Shown here piece by piece: positions 38,269 to 48,091 of a stretch of 64,000 nt of DNA. A model generated the notes under the pieces. That model worked only from the letters and a program-made list of their open reading frames with translations. It had not been told where the DNA came from and made no database searches. The stretch comes from Ignavibacteriota bacterium (lineage in GTDB: Bacteria; Bacteroidota; Ignavibacteria; Ignavibacteriales; Melioribacteraceae). The stretch's first letter is position 1. Each line of letters opens with the position of its first letter. Made by a program: the position numbers and the translations under genes. The stretch is from assembly GCA_016713565.1 (NCBI GenBank), contig JADJOX010000006.1, positions 117,805 through 181,804 on the forward strand, given 5' to 3'.

Positions 38269-39627
38269 TTAAAATGAAAATCCAGATTCCAATATAAATT
38301 CACCTTTACCATATTCATTGAAAGAATACTCGAATCTAAACGCATTATAAGGCAAAACCAACATTGTTACGCCAAATCCCCAACCTGAATCAAAGTTCTT
38401 AAGGATAAGCGGCTCGCCGTTATTATAAGTCGTGCCGGTATCAAAAAATATATTTGTATAAATTCCAATTCTTGCAGAGGTTAATCTTGTAGGTAAATAA
38501 GGAACAGATAAGGACAGATCCCATGATTTTATTATTGGATAATTTACCTCAGCCGATCCAAGAATATAATTATTCCCTTCTCGTCTATCATATTTATGTC
38601 CCCGTATAAATTCGAAATCTCCTAAAACAGAAAGTTCATAAAAAGGAACATTTTTACCGAAAGTATGTCTGTAAAATCCTCGCCACTTTGCCGCAAGATC
38701 GCCGAATAATTTTCTATATTCTCTGAAATCAACGGAAAGAATATTGAAATTTACATTATTGATTCCAAATCCCTTTTTTGCGAAACTTGTTGTGGCAAAT
38801 ATTCCGTCATCTGAAAATTGCTTAAGATTTCTGTTGTCAAATTCATAACGCAATATTGCCGAATAAACTCTGTCAATATTTGTTTTTGATGCTGAAACAC
38901 TCGAAACCGAAGGCGGCAGTTCAAAATATTCGAACGAAGGCGACAGCGATAAATAATTAAAAAGATTTAATCTGTATCCTAAAGTTAAATTCGAATATAA
39001 GTAATCAAATTCAAAATTCTTACCGGCAAGATTTTTTGAAATTAATGTTCTGTTCAAAATACTTGTATAGCCGAAACTCATTCCAAAAGTTAAATTTTCG
39101 CCGGAAATTAATACAGGATTAAAATAAGAAAGTGAATAACTAGGATTGTATCCAAATGTAGCCAACCCAGTTAATGTTTCATTTCTTCCTCTAAAATTTT
39201 TGTAAATGAGCATTAAACCATAAGACGCTCTTGAAATTCTATTGTCGCGGATAGTTAAATAAGGCAAAGGATAAATATACCAGCTTTCAAAAACTTCTAT
39301 TTCTAAAATCTGTAATTCTTTTTCCTCAAGTACATTTAATTCAACTTTGTTGAAAAGTCCTAAACTGAAAATTCTTTCTTTATTAAATTCTAACTGCGAA
39401 TTTGTAACTTTTTGACCGGCTTTAAAATCCAATTCACGTAAAATTATTTCTTCTTCTGTTATTTCATTTCCGGAAATTCTAATTGAATCAATTTGTATTA
39501 AAGTTTCCTTAGTATTTTCAGTCGGCGTATTTTGACCTAAAATATTGGAAAACGAAATTACTATGAAAATTAAAAAAAATCGTGTCAAATTAAATACTTT
39601 CAATTTAAAAGCAATATGAGTGTTCAA
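38269..39627 (-). CDS. Omp85-like outer membrane protein (POTRA + barrel)
   Basis: 452 residues. A signal peptide (about residues 10-32) is followed by a single POTRA-like domain (IDSIRISGNEITEEEIILREL). A 16-strand-type barrel contains RGHKYDRREG, the expected FxRGxxY-like element, and ends with an aromatic residue (ESGFSF). It is shorter than BamA and closer to small Omp85/TamA-like proteins. Its 5' end overlaps the CoA-binding gene by 23 bases. The start used is the first ATG, and a slightly later start is possible. Confidence 0.82.
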   Translation of the reverse strand: MNTHIAFKLKVFNLTRFFLIFIVISFSNILGQNTPTENTKETLIQIDSIRISGNEITEEEIILRELDFKAGQKVTNSQLEFNKERIFSLGLFNKVELNVLEEKELQILEIEVFESWYIYPLPYLTIRDNRISRASYGLMLIYKNFRGRNETLTGLATFGYNPSYSLSYFNPVLISGENLTFGMSFGYTSILNRTLISKNLAGKNFEFDYLYSNLTLGYRLNLFNYLSLSPSFEYFELPPSVSSVSASKTNIDRVYSAILRYEFDNRNLKQFSDDGIFATTSFAKKGFGINNVNFNILSVDFREYRKLFGDLAAKWRGFYRHTFGKNVPFYELSVLGDFEFIRGHKYDRREGNNYILGSAEVNYPIIKSWDLSLSVPYLPTRLTSARIGIYTNIFFDTGTTYNNGEPLILKNFDSGWGFGVTMLVLPYNAFRFEYSFNEYGKGEFILESGFSF

Positions 39628-40003
39628 TTTTTATACAAGAATCTTGAATCACGGTAATTCCTTTTTCAATAGAACTTTTTACTGCCTTATCGTTTCTAAT
39701 ACCCAATTGAAGCCATAATACTTTCGGATTAATTTCATTTATCTCTTCAATAATTTGCGGAATATCTTCAGATTTTCTGAACACATCAACAATATCAATT
39801 TTATGCGGAATGTCTTTTAACGAATTGTAGACTTTGATTCCGTCAGCATCAATAAAATTTTTGTTAGGGTTCACACCAACAACATCATAACCATTTTGAA
39901 CTAAATACTCGGCAATATAACGGCTTGTCTTTGATGGATTACTTGAAATTCCAACAACTGCAATTGTTTTTGAATTTTTTAAAATTTCACAAGTATCTTT
40001 CAT
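39605..40003 (-). CDS. CoA-binding domain protein (YccU-like)
   Basis: 132 residues forming a single Rossmann CoA-binding domain: VVGISSNPSKTSRYIAEYL and GYDVVGVNPN, then WLQLGIRND and a Cys-containing end (VIQDSCIKIEH). The family binds CoA nucleotides; no physiological role is established. It is the second gene after gcvP, 10 bases downstream. Confidence 0.88.
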   Translation of the reverse strand: MKDTCEILKNSKTIAVVGISSNPSKTSRYIAEYLVQNGYDVVGVNPNKNFIDADGIKVYNSLKDIPHKIDIVDVFRKSEDIPQIIEEINEINPKVLWLQLGIRNDKAVKSSIEKGITVIQDSCIKIEHSYCF

Positions 40004-40013
40004 TATTTCCTAA

Positions 40014-42875
40014 TTATTTATATGACTCAATTGGTTCACAACTGCAAACAAGATTTCTATCGCCGTAAGCATTATCTACTCTGTTAACTGTCGGCCAAAA
40101 TTTATTCTTCGCAACCCAATCTACTGGCGCTACAGCTTTTTGAATAGAATAAGAATGATTCCATTCGGAAATTACATCGTTCAAAGTATGCGGCGCATTT
40201 TTTAATACGTTATCTTCTTTTGAATATTCACCTTTTTCAATTTCTTGAATTTCACTAAATATTATTTCCATCGCGTTACAGAATTTATCAAGTTCATATT
40301 TTGATTCACTTTCAGTAGGTTCGATCATTAATGTTCCGGCAACCGGAAATGAAACAGTCGGAGCATGATAACCGTAATCCATTAATCTTTTTGCAATATC
40401 TTCAACTTCAACGTTTGCTCTAACTTTAAACTCTCTTGTATCCAAAATCATTTCATGAGCGACAAATCCTTTTCCGCCTTTATACAAAGTCTTACAGTAT
40501 TTACTCAATTTTTCTTTAATATAGTTTGCGTTAAGTATCGCAATTTCCGTCGCTCTTTTTAATCCTTCTGCTCCCATCATTCTTATGTAAGCATAAGATA
40601 TTGTTAAAACGCTCGCACTGCCGTACGGAGCTGAAGCAACGGCATGAATTGGTTTTTCGTAATTAAGATTTACAACAGAATGACCAGGTAAATATTTTTT
40701 CAATTCCTCGGAAACAGCAATTGGTCCAACACCAGGACCGCCGCCTCCATGCGGAATAGCAAAAGTTTTGTGAAGATTTAAATGACAAACATCAGCGCCA
40801 ATTTTTGCGGGATTAGTTAAGCAAAGCTGCGCATTTAAATTTGCGCCGTCCATATAAACGAGACCGCCGTTTTCGTGAATAACATTTGTTATATCAATAA
40901 TATTTTCTTCAAAAACTCCGTGTGTTGAAGGATAAGTTACCATTAAGCCGGCTAACTCATTTTTATTTTGTTCTGCTTTAATTTTCAGATCATCCAAATC
41001 AATGTTTCCTTTTTCGTCGCACTTTACGATTACAACTTTATTTCCTGCTAAAACAGCGCTTGCAGGATTTGTACCATGCGCGGAAGAAGGAATTAACATA
41101 ACTTTTTTATGAAAATCACCTTTGTCATCATGAAATGCTTTAATTACCAAAAGTCCGGTATATTCTCCCTGAGCACCTGAATTAGGCTGTAATGAAACTC
41201 CTGGCAATCCGGTCAATTCTGCAATTTGATTTTGCAATTTTTCAATCATAAGCAAATAACCTTCAACCTGATCTTTAGGAGCAAACGGATGAATATTGGC
41301 AAAATGAGAGTTTGAAAGTGAGTATAATTCTGTTGCCGCATTTAATTTCATAGTGCATGAACCTAATGGTATCATTGAAGAAGTTAAGGAAAGATCTTTC
41401 TTTTCCAAACTTTTAATGTATCTCATCATTTCTGATTCTGAATGATATTTTTCAAATACCTGTTGTTTTAGATAATCAGTCGTTCTTTGTAACTGCTGAG
41501 GAATGCTTGCAAATTGTTTATTATTCGTTTCAAATGATTTGTTTACAGAAGAAGAAATCAATGTCAATAACTTGGTCAAGTCATCAACAGTACAATCTTC
41601 ACCAATTGAAACGCTGACATGATTATTTTCATTCCAATAAAGGTTAATCTCATTTTCAAGCATTAATTCTTTTAAAGTATTATATTCATTTGGTTTCAGC
41701 ACAAAAGTAATTGTATCAAAGAAATATTCCGAAACAATTTCAATTCCCATTGATTTTAATCCGGCATATAAAAACTTAGCCAATCCATTTATTTGTTCGG
41801 AAATTTTTTGTATTCCATTTTTACCATGATAAACGGCGTACATTCCGGCCATTATTGCCAAAAGAACTTGAGCTGTACAAATATTACTTGTAGCGCGTTC
41901 TCTTTTAATATGCTGTTCACGTGTCTGCAAAGCCATACGCAAAGCTCGGTTGCCTTTAGAATCAATTGAAACTCCGATAATTCTTCCAGGAATGGAACGT
42001 TTAAATTCTTCATTGGTTGCAAAATAAGCCGCATGAGGTCCGCCGAATCCCATTGGAATTCCAAATCTTTGTGTTGAGCCAACAACAACATCAGCGCCAA
42101 ATTCACCCGGAGGTTTCAGCAATGATAAACTTAAAAGATCAGCTGCGACTATTTTATAAATTCCTTTTTCCTTTGCTTCGGAAAATAACTGCGTATAATC
42201 GATTACGCTTCCGTCTTCATTCGGATATTGAACTAAAACGGCAAATATGTTTTCTTCAAATTTGAAATTTTTTATATCATCAACTCTAATTTTAATACCA
42301 AGTGGAATTGCTCTTGTCTTTAATACATCGATTGTTTGAACAAATACTTTATCGGAGACAAATAATGTATCCGCATTCTTTCTGTTTCCTTTTCTTAAAT
42401 TGAAAAGCATATTCATTGCTTCGGCGGCAGAAGTTCCTTCGTCTAACAGTGAAGCATTTGCTATCGGCATTGCCGTAAGCTCTTCAACCATGGTCTGAAA
42501 ATTCAGCAAAGCTTCCAATCTGCCTTGTGAAATCTCTGCTTGGTAAGGTGTATACTGCGTATACCAGCCCGGATTTTCCAAAATATTTCTTTTTATTACC
42601 GAAGGTGTTAGCGTACCATAATAACCGCGTCCAATGTAGCTTTTAAATACTTTGTTTTTCTCTCCAAGTTTTTGCATTTCGTAAAGAAGCTCATTTTCAC
42701 TAATTGGTTCATCAAGTTTTGGTAAGTAATTTAATCTTATTGAATTAGGAACAGTTTTTTCAATTAATTCATTAATTGATTTAATTCCAATAGTCTGCAG
42801 CATTTCAGAAATTTCATTTTCGGAATGTGCAATATGTCGATTAACAAATCGATCATAATGTTGAAATACTTTCAT
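40014..42875 (-). CDS. gcvP: glycine dehydrogenase (decarboxylating), P-protein
   Basis: 953 residues, the single-chain P-protein of the glycine cleavage system. The two homologous halves are both present, and the PLP lysine lies in HLNLHKTFAIPHGGGGPG. ASLLDEGTSAAEAM and SYIGRGYYGTLTP at the N-terminus are typical. It decarboxylates glycine and passes aminomethyl to lipoyl-GcvH. The H, T and L genes are not here. Confidence 0.96.
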   Translation of the reverse strand: MKVFQHYDRFVNRHIAHSENEISEMLQTIGIKSINELIEKTVPNSIRLNYLPKLDEPISENELLYEMQKLGEKNKVFKSYIGRGYYGTLTPSVIKRNILENPGWYTQYTPYQAEISQGRLEALLNFQTMVEELTAMPIANASLLDEGTSAAEAMNMLFNLRKGNRKNADTLFVSDKVFVQTIDVLKTRAIPLGIKIRVDDIKNFKFEENIFAVLVQYPNEDGSVIDYTQLFSEAKEKGIYKIVAADLLSLSLLKPPGEFGADVVVGSTQRFGIPMGFGGPHAAYFATNEEFKRSIPGRIIGVSIDSKGNRALRMALQTREQHIKRERATSNICTAQVLLAIMAGMYAVYHGKNGIQKISEQINGLAKFLYAGLKSMGIEIVSEYFFDTITFVLKPNEYNTLKELMLENEINLYWNENNHVSVSIGEDCTVDDLTKLLTLISSSVNKSFETNNKQFASIPQQLQRTTDYLKQQVFEKYHSESEMMRYIKSLEKKDLSLTSSMIPLGSCTMKLNAATELYSLSNSHFANIHPFAPKDQVEGYLLMIEKLQNQIAELTGLPGVSLQPNSGAQGEYTGLLVIKAFHDDKGDFHKKVMLIPSSAHGTNPASAVLAGNKVVIVKCDEKGNIDLDDLKIKAEQNKNELAGLMVTYPSTHGVFEENIIDITNVIHENGGLVYMDGANLNAQLCLTNPAKIGADVCHLNLHKTFAIPHGGGGPGVGPIAVSEELKKYLPGHSVVNLNYEKPIHAVASAPYGSASVLTISYAYIRMMGAEGLKRATEIAILNANYIKEKLSKYCKTLYKGGKGFVAHEMILDTREFKVRANVEVEDIAKRLMDYGYHAPTVSFPVAGTLMIEPTESESKYELDKFCNAMEIIFSEIQEIEKGEYSKEDNVLKNAPHTLNDVISEWNHSYSIQKAVAPVDWVAKNKFWPTVNRVDNAYGDRNLVCSCEPIESYK

Positions 42876-42956
42876 AAATTTTACTCGTGTTATATGGAAA
42901 AGATTTTAGTAAAGAAATTTAAGGAAATGTCTTAACAAATCGAATATATTATTAAA

Positions 42957-43703
42957 TTAATTAAGAATATCATTAGGTTTTAAACTATTTATTAAATCAA
43001 GCGCGTGCTTGGCAGCTTCTTGTTCCGCAGTTTTTTTGTTTGGTCCGGTTCCAATTCCAAATATATCCTTTTCAACATCGACTCTTATTTTATATATCTT
43101 ATTATGCTGTGGTCCTAATTGCTCAACTATTGTATAAGTTGGCTGATTCAATTTCATTGCGTGTGCAAATTCTAATAATTTACCTTTGTAATTTTTATCG
43201 TCTTTAATATCGTCATTTTTTATTTGCGGAATAATTATGAAGTTATCTACAAATTTTTTTGTTGTAACTTCGCCAAATTCTAAATAAACGGCTCCAATTA
43301 ATGCTTCTAAACAATCCGCAACAATATTGCCGATTTTCTTTTTATCTTTTGATAAATATTTTTCATTGATAAAAATTAAATCATGCAAATTAAGATTAAA
43401 GCCAATTAATTCGAGGGAATTTTTGTTTACGATTTGAGCTCTTGTTTTGGTTAGGAAACCTTCGTCGGCATCTGGGAAATAATGAAATAAAAATTCCGCG
43501 GTAATTTTACCAAGAATTGAATCTCCGAAAAATTCTAATCTTTCATTAGATTTTATATTTTCTTTTGCGAGTTCAAGATAAGATCTGTGAGTAAACGCTT
43601 TTAAAAAATACTCTTCTTTTATTGGAACTTGTCCAGTAATTTCTTTTATCTTTAGAATAATCTTCTCTTTTCTGAGCAAATCATAATTGTCAGAACTAGA
43701 CAA
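42957..43703 (-). CDS. rnc: ribonuclease III
   Basis: 248 residues. The RNase III catalytic signature NERLEFFGDSILG and a second acidic site (ADCLEALIGAVYLE) precede a dsRNA-binding domain (PTYTIVEQLGPQHNKIYKIRV ... KKTAEQEAAKHAL). It cleaves dsRNA in rRNA maturation. It is last in the fab block, 6 bases after fabF, an arrangement conserved in many bacteria. Confidence 0.95.
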   Translation of the reverse strand: MSSSDNYDLLRKEKIILKIKEITGQVPIKEEYFLKAFTHRSYLELAKENIKSNERLEFFGDSILGKITAEFLFHYFPDADEGFLTKTRAQIVNKNSLELIGFNLNLHDLIFINEKYLSKDKKKIGNIVADCLEALIGAVYLEFGEVTTKKFVDNFIIIPQIKNDDIKDDKNYKGKLLEFAHAMKLNQPTYTIVEQLGPQHNKIYKIRVDVEKDIFGIGTGPNKKTAEQEAAKHALDLINSLKPNDILN

Positions 43704-43709
43704 TACTTT

Positions 43710-44984
43710 TTACTGAAAAGACGGAAAAGTTTCTTTAGCATTAACCTTCAAATTTTTAAATAATAACGACGCGTTATGTCCGCCAAAACCAAAAGTATTG
43801 CTTATTGCAAATTTAATATCTTTCTTAACCGCAATTTTTGGAGTATAGTTCAAATCACATTCGGGACTTGGTTCATCCAAATTAATTGTTGGAGGAATAA
43901 TTCCTTCCTTAAGCGCTAAAACAGTGGCAATACTTTCAACTGCGCCAGCCGCTCCAAGCAAGTGACCGGTCATTGATTTTGTAGAACTAACAGCAAGTTT
44001 ATAAGCATGATCGCCGAATAAATTTTTTATTGCTTGAGTTTCATTTTTATCATTCAATTCTGTAGAAGTTCCATGAGCGTTTATATAATCTATATCAGTT
44101 TTGCTGATTCCCGCATCATTAATTGCATCTCTCATTGATCTGTTTGCGCCTTCGCCTTCTTCGGCAGGAGCTGTAACGTGAAATGCGTCAGCGGTTAATC
44201 CAACACCAATAATTTCTCCATATATTTTTGCGCCGCGGTTAACAGCGTGTTCATATTCTTCAAGAATAACTGTCCCAGAACCTTCGCCCATTACAAATCC
44301 GTTTCTATCTTTGTCAAACGGTCTAGATGCTTCTTCAATTCTATCGTTCCATGTCGATAATGCTCGTGCGGCATTAAAACCTCCGATTGACATTGGAGTA
44401 ATTGCGGCTTCTGATCCGCCCGAAACCATCAAATCGGCAGAACCTCTTTGAACCAAAATAAATGCATCTGCAATTGCGTGTGAAGATGTTGCGCATGCGG
44501 AAGTTGTCGCATAATTTGGACCTTTTAATCCGTACTTAATCGAAATATGACCTGCCGCGATATCAGAGATCATCATTGGAATAAAAAACGGGCTAATTCT
44601 TTTCGGACCGCCGTTTATGTAATTGGTATGCTGGTTTTCCCAAGTATCCATTCCTCCAATTCCACTACCGTAAATTACGCCGAATCTTTCTTTGTTTACT
44701 TTTTCCAAATTAATTCCGGAATCTTCCATTGCCATTGTTGCAGTTGCCAATGCGTAATGCGTAAATGGATCCATCCTTTTAAGGGCTTTAATATCAATAA
44801 AGTTGCCGGCATCAAAGTTTTTCAATTCGCACGCAAATTTTGTTACGAATTCAGTAGTGTCAAATTTTGTGATAAGTGCAGCACCGCCTTTACCGGTGAT
44901 TAGTGAATTCCAGAATTCAGTTAAATTGTTTCCAATTGGAGTCAATGCTCCCATTCCGGTAATTACAACTCGTCTTTTATTCAT
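43710..44984 (-). CDS. fabF: beta-ketoacyl-ACP synthase II
   Basis: 424 residues. Catalytic Cys in TTSACATSSHA and His residues in NAHGTSTELND and KSMTGHLLGAAG give the Cys-His-His triad of chain-elongating KAS enzymes. It condenses acyl-ACP with malonyl-ACP. It follows acpP with a long hairpin in between. Confidence 0.96.
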   Translation of the reverse strand: MNKRRVVITGMGALTPIGNNLTEFWNSLITGKGGAALITKFDTTEFVTKFACELKNFDAGNFIDIKALKRMDPFTHYALATATMAMEDSGINLEKVNKERFGVIYGSGIGGMDTWENQHTNYINGGPKRISPFFIPMMISDIAAGHISIKYGLKGPNYATTSACATSSHAIADAFILVQRGSADLMVSGGSEAAITPMSIGGFNAARALSTWNDRIEEASRPFDKDRNGFVMGEGSGTVILEEYEHAVNRGAKIYGEIIGVGLTADAFHVTAPAEEGEGANRSMRDAINDAGISKTDIDYINAHGTSTELNDKNETQAIKNLFGDHAYKLAVSSTKSMTGHLLGAAGAVESIATVLALKEGIIPPTINLDEPSPECDLNYTPKIAVKKDIKFAISNTFGFGGHNASLLFKNLKVNAKETFPSFQ

Positions 44985-45018
44985 ATTAAATCCAAATGTT
45001 ATAAAAAGGATAAGGTTT

Positions 45019-45068
45019 ATTAAAACAAAATCAAATTCCGCAACTGATCAAAATGACCAATGCGGAAT
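45019..45068 (-). terminator. long hairpin plus T-run between acpP and fabF
   Basis: On the minus strand, ATTCCGCA pairs with TGCGGAAT and the inner TTGGTCA pairs with TGATCAG (with two G-U pairs). The result is a stem of about 15 pairs with a TTT loop, followed by TTTGATTTTGTTTTAA. This has the shape of an intrinsic terminator inside an operon. It may act as a partial terminator giving more acpP than fabF-rnc mRNA. Confidence 0.65.
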
Positions 45069-45089
45069 AAAATTAATTAGGATTTGAAA

Positions 45090-45326
45090 TTATTTTGCTA
45101 ATTTCTCTGATAAATATTTTGTCGCATCCCCAACAGTTGTTATTTTTTCTGCGTCTTCATCAGGTATAGAAATATCAAATTCCGATTCGAAACCCATAAC
45201 TAACTCAACTATATCTAAAGAATCTGCGCCTAAATCATTTGTAAAAGAAGCTGCAGGTGTAATTTGAGAATCTTCAACACCTAATTTGTCCATTATTATT
45301 TCTTTTACTTTTGCTTCAACATCCAT
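45090..45326 (-). CDS. acpP: acyl carrier protein
   Basis: 78 residues, acidic, with the 4'-phosphopantetheine site DLGADSLDIVELVMGFE (Ser in GADSLD). It carries acyl chains in fatty acid synthesis. A good AAGGAG site precedes the ATG. It is placed between fabG and fabF as in many genomes. Confidence 0.97.
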   Translation of the reverse strand: MDVEAKVKEIIMDKLGVEDSQITPAASFTNDLGADSLDIVELVMGFESEFDISIPDEDAEKITTVGDATKYLSEKLAK

Positions 45327-45362
45327 ATTATACTCCTTTAATTTATGAAATTGAAATTGTGG

Positions 45363-46118
45363 TTACATTACCATTCCGCCGTCAACGGAAATTACTTGCC
45401 CGGTTATATAATCTGCTTTATCGCTGCAAAGAAATTTAACTAAATTTGCAACATCTTCGCCTTTGCCCATTCTTTTAAGTGGAATATTTTGCAGCAAAGT
45501 TTCTCTTTGCTTTTCATTAAGTTCAGCGGTCATTTCGGTTTCTATAAAACCTGGAGTAACCGCATTTACATTGATATTCCTCGAGGCAAATTCTTTTGCC
45601 GTTGATTTGGTGAATCCAATAATTCCAGCTTTTGAAGCCGCGTAATTTGCTTGTCCGGCATTTCCTATTAAGCCAACAATTGAACTAATATTAACAATTC
45701 TTCCGAATTTTTGTTTCATCATTGGTTTAAAAGCAGCTTTTGTAAGATTAAAAACACTTTTTAAATTTATATTTATTACGTCGTCAAAATCCTTTTCACT
45801 CATTCTTAACAATAAATTATCTTTTGTTATTCCCGCATTATTAATAAGAAAATCTATTCTTCCAAATTTATTAACTATTTCATCAATAACTTTTTGAGAA
45901 TCTTCGGTAGATGATATATTAACTTTATATCCGATTACACTGATTCCAAAATTCCTGTAATGGTCTTCAATTTGTTTGGCAATAGCCTCGCTGCTATTAT
46001 AAATAAAAGCTATATCTGTTTGAAAACCTAAATTATTTTTATCTGAAAAAGCAGTTAAAATTGCCCTGCCAATTCCGCGTGTTCCGCCCGATATAACTGC
46101 AATTTTATTTTCTGACAT
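45363..46118 (-). CDS. fabG: 3-oxoacyl-ACP reductase
   Basis: 251-residue SDR. NADP site GGTRGIGRAI, NNAGITKDNLLLRM, and the catalytic Ser (VNISSIVGL) with Tyr and Lys (QANYAASKAGI). The C-terminus YITGQVISVDGGMVM is typical of FabG. It makes 3-hydroxyacyl-ACP. It sits between fabD and acpP. Confidence 0.96.
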   Translation of the reverse strand: MSENKIAVISGGTRGIGRAILTAFSDKNNLGFQTDIAFIYNSSEAIAKQIEDHYRNFGISVIGYKVNISSTEDSQKVIDEIVNKFGRIDFLINNAGITKDNLLLRMSEKDFDDVININLKSVFNLTKAAFKPMMKQKFGRIVNISSIVGLIGNAGQANYAASKAGIIGFTKSTAKEFASRNINVNAVTPGFIETEMTAELNEKQRETLLQNIPLKRMGKGEDVANLVKFLCSDKADYITGQVISVDGGMVM

Positions 46119-46163
46119 ATTTTGTTACTTTTTTGTGGTAATAATTTATAAAAAAAAATGATT

Positions 46164-47078
46164 TTATAAAATTTTATTTATATCATCAAATTTATCAATT
46201 CCAACAACTGAAACTTTTGGATCTATTCTTTTTACCAATCCTTGAAGAACTTTTCCCGGTCCAATCTCAATAAAATCGGTGATTCCATCAGAAATCATAT
46301 TAACAATTGATTCTTCCCACCTTACAGGCGCAGAAAGCTGTTCTAATAATTGCCTTTTAATAACTGAACTTTCCAACGTTGGTTTTGCCGTAACATTGGA
46401 ATAAACCGGAATATCAGTATTTCTAAATTCCGTATTATTTAAACTTTCTTCTAATTCGGATGCGGCAGATACCATTAACGGCGAATGAAAAGCACCGCTT
46501 ACTACAAGTTCTTTAACAATTTTTGCTCCGGCGTTTTTAGATAATTCCATTGCCTTTTTAACGCCTAAAACTGAACCTGAAATTACAATTTGTCCCGGCG
46601 AATTAAAATTAGCACATTGAACAATTCCTTCCTCTGAAGCGGAGTTACAAATTTCCACTAATTTATCTGAATTCAATCCTACTACCGCCGCCATTGTACC
46701 TGGAGATTTTAAGCCTGCCGATAACATGGCTTCTCCCCTTTTTCTAACTAATTTAAATGCATCTAAGCTATTTAAACACTTATTAGCAACAAGAGCCGTA
46801 TATTCACCTAACGAATGTCCAGCAACCGCGTCAAAGTTTAAACTTGAAATTTCATTTAACAATAAAACACTATGCAGAAAAATTGACGGTTGAGTAATAT
46901 TAGTTAATTTTAAATCTTCTTCCGGTCCGTTAAACATTACTTCAGAAATTTTAAATTTAATTGCTTCTTCAGCAGATTCCACAAATGCTTTTGCATTTAC
47001 GGAATTTTCAAAAATATCCTTTGCCATTCCAACATATTGAGAACCTTGACCGGGAAAAATTAATGCCTTTTTACTCAT
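46164..47078 (-). CDS. fabD: malonyl-CoA:ACP transacylase
   Basis: 304 residues. Active Ser in GHSLGEYTAL, His in SGAFHSPLM, and FPGQGSQYVGMAKD at the N-terminus. It transfers malonyl from CoA to ACP. ATG at 47078 overlaps the fabH stop by one base (TAATG) and begins MSKKALIFPGQG. An in-frame upstream extension inside fabH is rejected. Confidence 0.95.
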   Translation of the reverse strand: MSKKALIFPGQGSQYVGMAKDIFENSVNAKAFVESAEEAIKFKISEVMFNGPEEDLKLTNITQPSIFLHSVLLLNEISSLNFDAVAGHSLGEYTALVANKCLNSLDAFKLVRKRGEAMLSAGLKSPGTMAAVVGLNSDKLVEICNSASEEGIVQCANFNSPGQIVISGSVLGVKKAMELSKNAGAKIVKELVVSGAFHSPLMVSAASELEESLNNTEFRNTDIPVYSNVTAKPTLESSVIKRQLLEQLSAPVRWEESIVNMISDGITDFIEIGPGKVLQGLVKRIDPKVSVVGIDKFDDINKIL

Positions 47079-48091
47079 TAATCGATTCCCCAAGTCAAAT
47101 AAATTGAACCCCAAGTAAAGCCGGCGCCGAATGCGGCAAGAATTAAATTATCGCCTTTTTTCAATTTTCCTTCGCGGTAATATTCTGTTAAACAAAGTGG
47201 AATTGTTGCGGCTGTCGTATTTCCGAATTTGTGAATGTTCACCATGGCTTTTTCTTTTGGAATTCCCATTCTATTTGCGGTCGCGTCAATAATTCTTAAA
47301 TTTGCTTGATGCGGAACCAAATATGAAATGTCATCAGATGAAAGATTATTTTTTTCCATAATTTCAGCAGAAATATCAGCCATTCCTTTAACTGCTTCTT
47401 TAAAAACTGTTTTTCCGTCTTGATATAAAGTATGATATCCTAAATCTACTGTTTCGTGAGTCGGAGGATTTAAACTACCTCCGCCTTTCATATATAAATA
47501 TTCTGAGCCTGCTCCATCGCAATGCAATATTGAATCTTTAACTCCGTAATTTAAATCTTCTGAAGGTTCCAATAATACGGCCGAAGCGCCATCACCAAAT
47601 AAAAGACACGTATTTCTATCTTTATAATTAATAATCGTACTCATTTTATCAGCGCCAATTACCAAAACTTTTTTATACGTCCCGCCTTCAATTAATCCGG
47701 CACCGGTTTGAAGAGCGAATAAAAATCCTGAGCATGCAGCTGAAAGGTCAAATCCCCACGCATTTTTAGCGCCGATTTTATCTTGAACCAAACAAGCTGT
47801 TGCAGGAAAAAACATATCCGGTGTAACAGTTGCAACAATTATTACATCTATTTCTTCAGGCGATAATTTCTTAGAATTTAACAGATCCATAGCCGCTCTT
47901 GCCGCCATGTCGCTTGTAGCGCCGTTCTCTTCTTTTCTTCTTTCCTTAATACCGGTTCTTGAAACAATCCATTCATCACTAGTTTCAACAATCTTTTCAA
48001 AGTAATGGTTATCTAAAATTCTTTCGGGCAAATACATGCCTACCGCTGTAATATTCGCGTTAAATAGTTTTTTTCTTTTAGAGGTTTCCAT
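47078..48091 (-). CDS. fabH: beta-ketoacyl-ACP synthase III
   Basis: 337 residues. Cys in DLSAACSGFLFAL, His in VPHQANLRII and Asn in GNTTAATIPL form the KAS III triad. It starts fatty acid chains from an acyl-CoA and malonyl-ACP. It overlaps plsX by 14 bases and fabD by 1, so translation is probably coupled. Confidence 0.96.
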   Translation of the reverse strand: METSKRKKLFNANITAVGMYLPERILDNHYFEKIVETSDEWIVSRTGIKERRKEENGATSDMAARAAMDLLNSKKLSPEEIDVIIVATVTPDMFFPATACLVQDKIGAKNAWGFDLSAACSGFLFALQTGAGLIEGGTYKKVLVIGADKMSTIINYKDRNTCLLFGDGASAVLLEPSEDLNYGVKDSILHCDGAGSEYLYMKGGGSLNPPTHETVDLGYHTLYQDGKTVFKEAVKGMADISAEIMEKNNLSSDDISYLVPHQANLRIIDATANRMGIPKEKAMVNIHKFGNTTAATIPLCLTEYYREGKLKKGDNLILAAFGAGFTWGSIYLTWGID

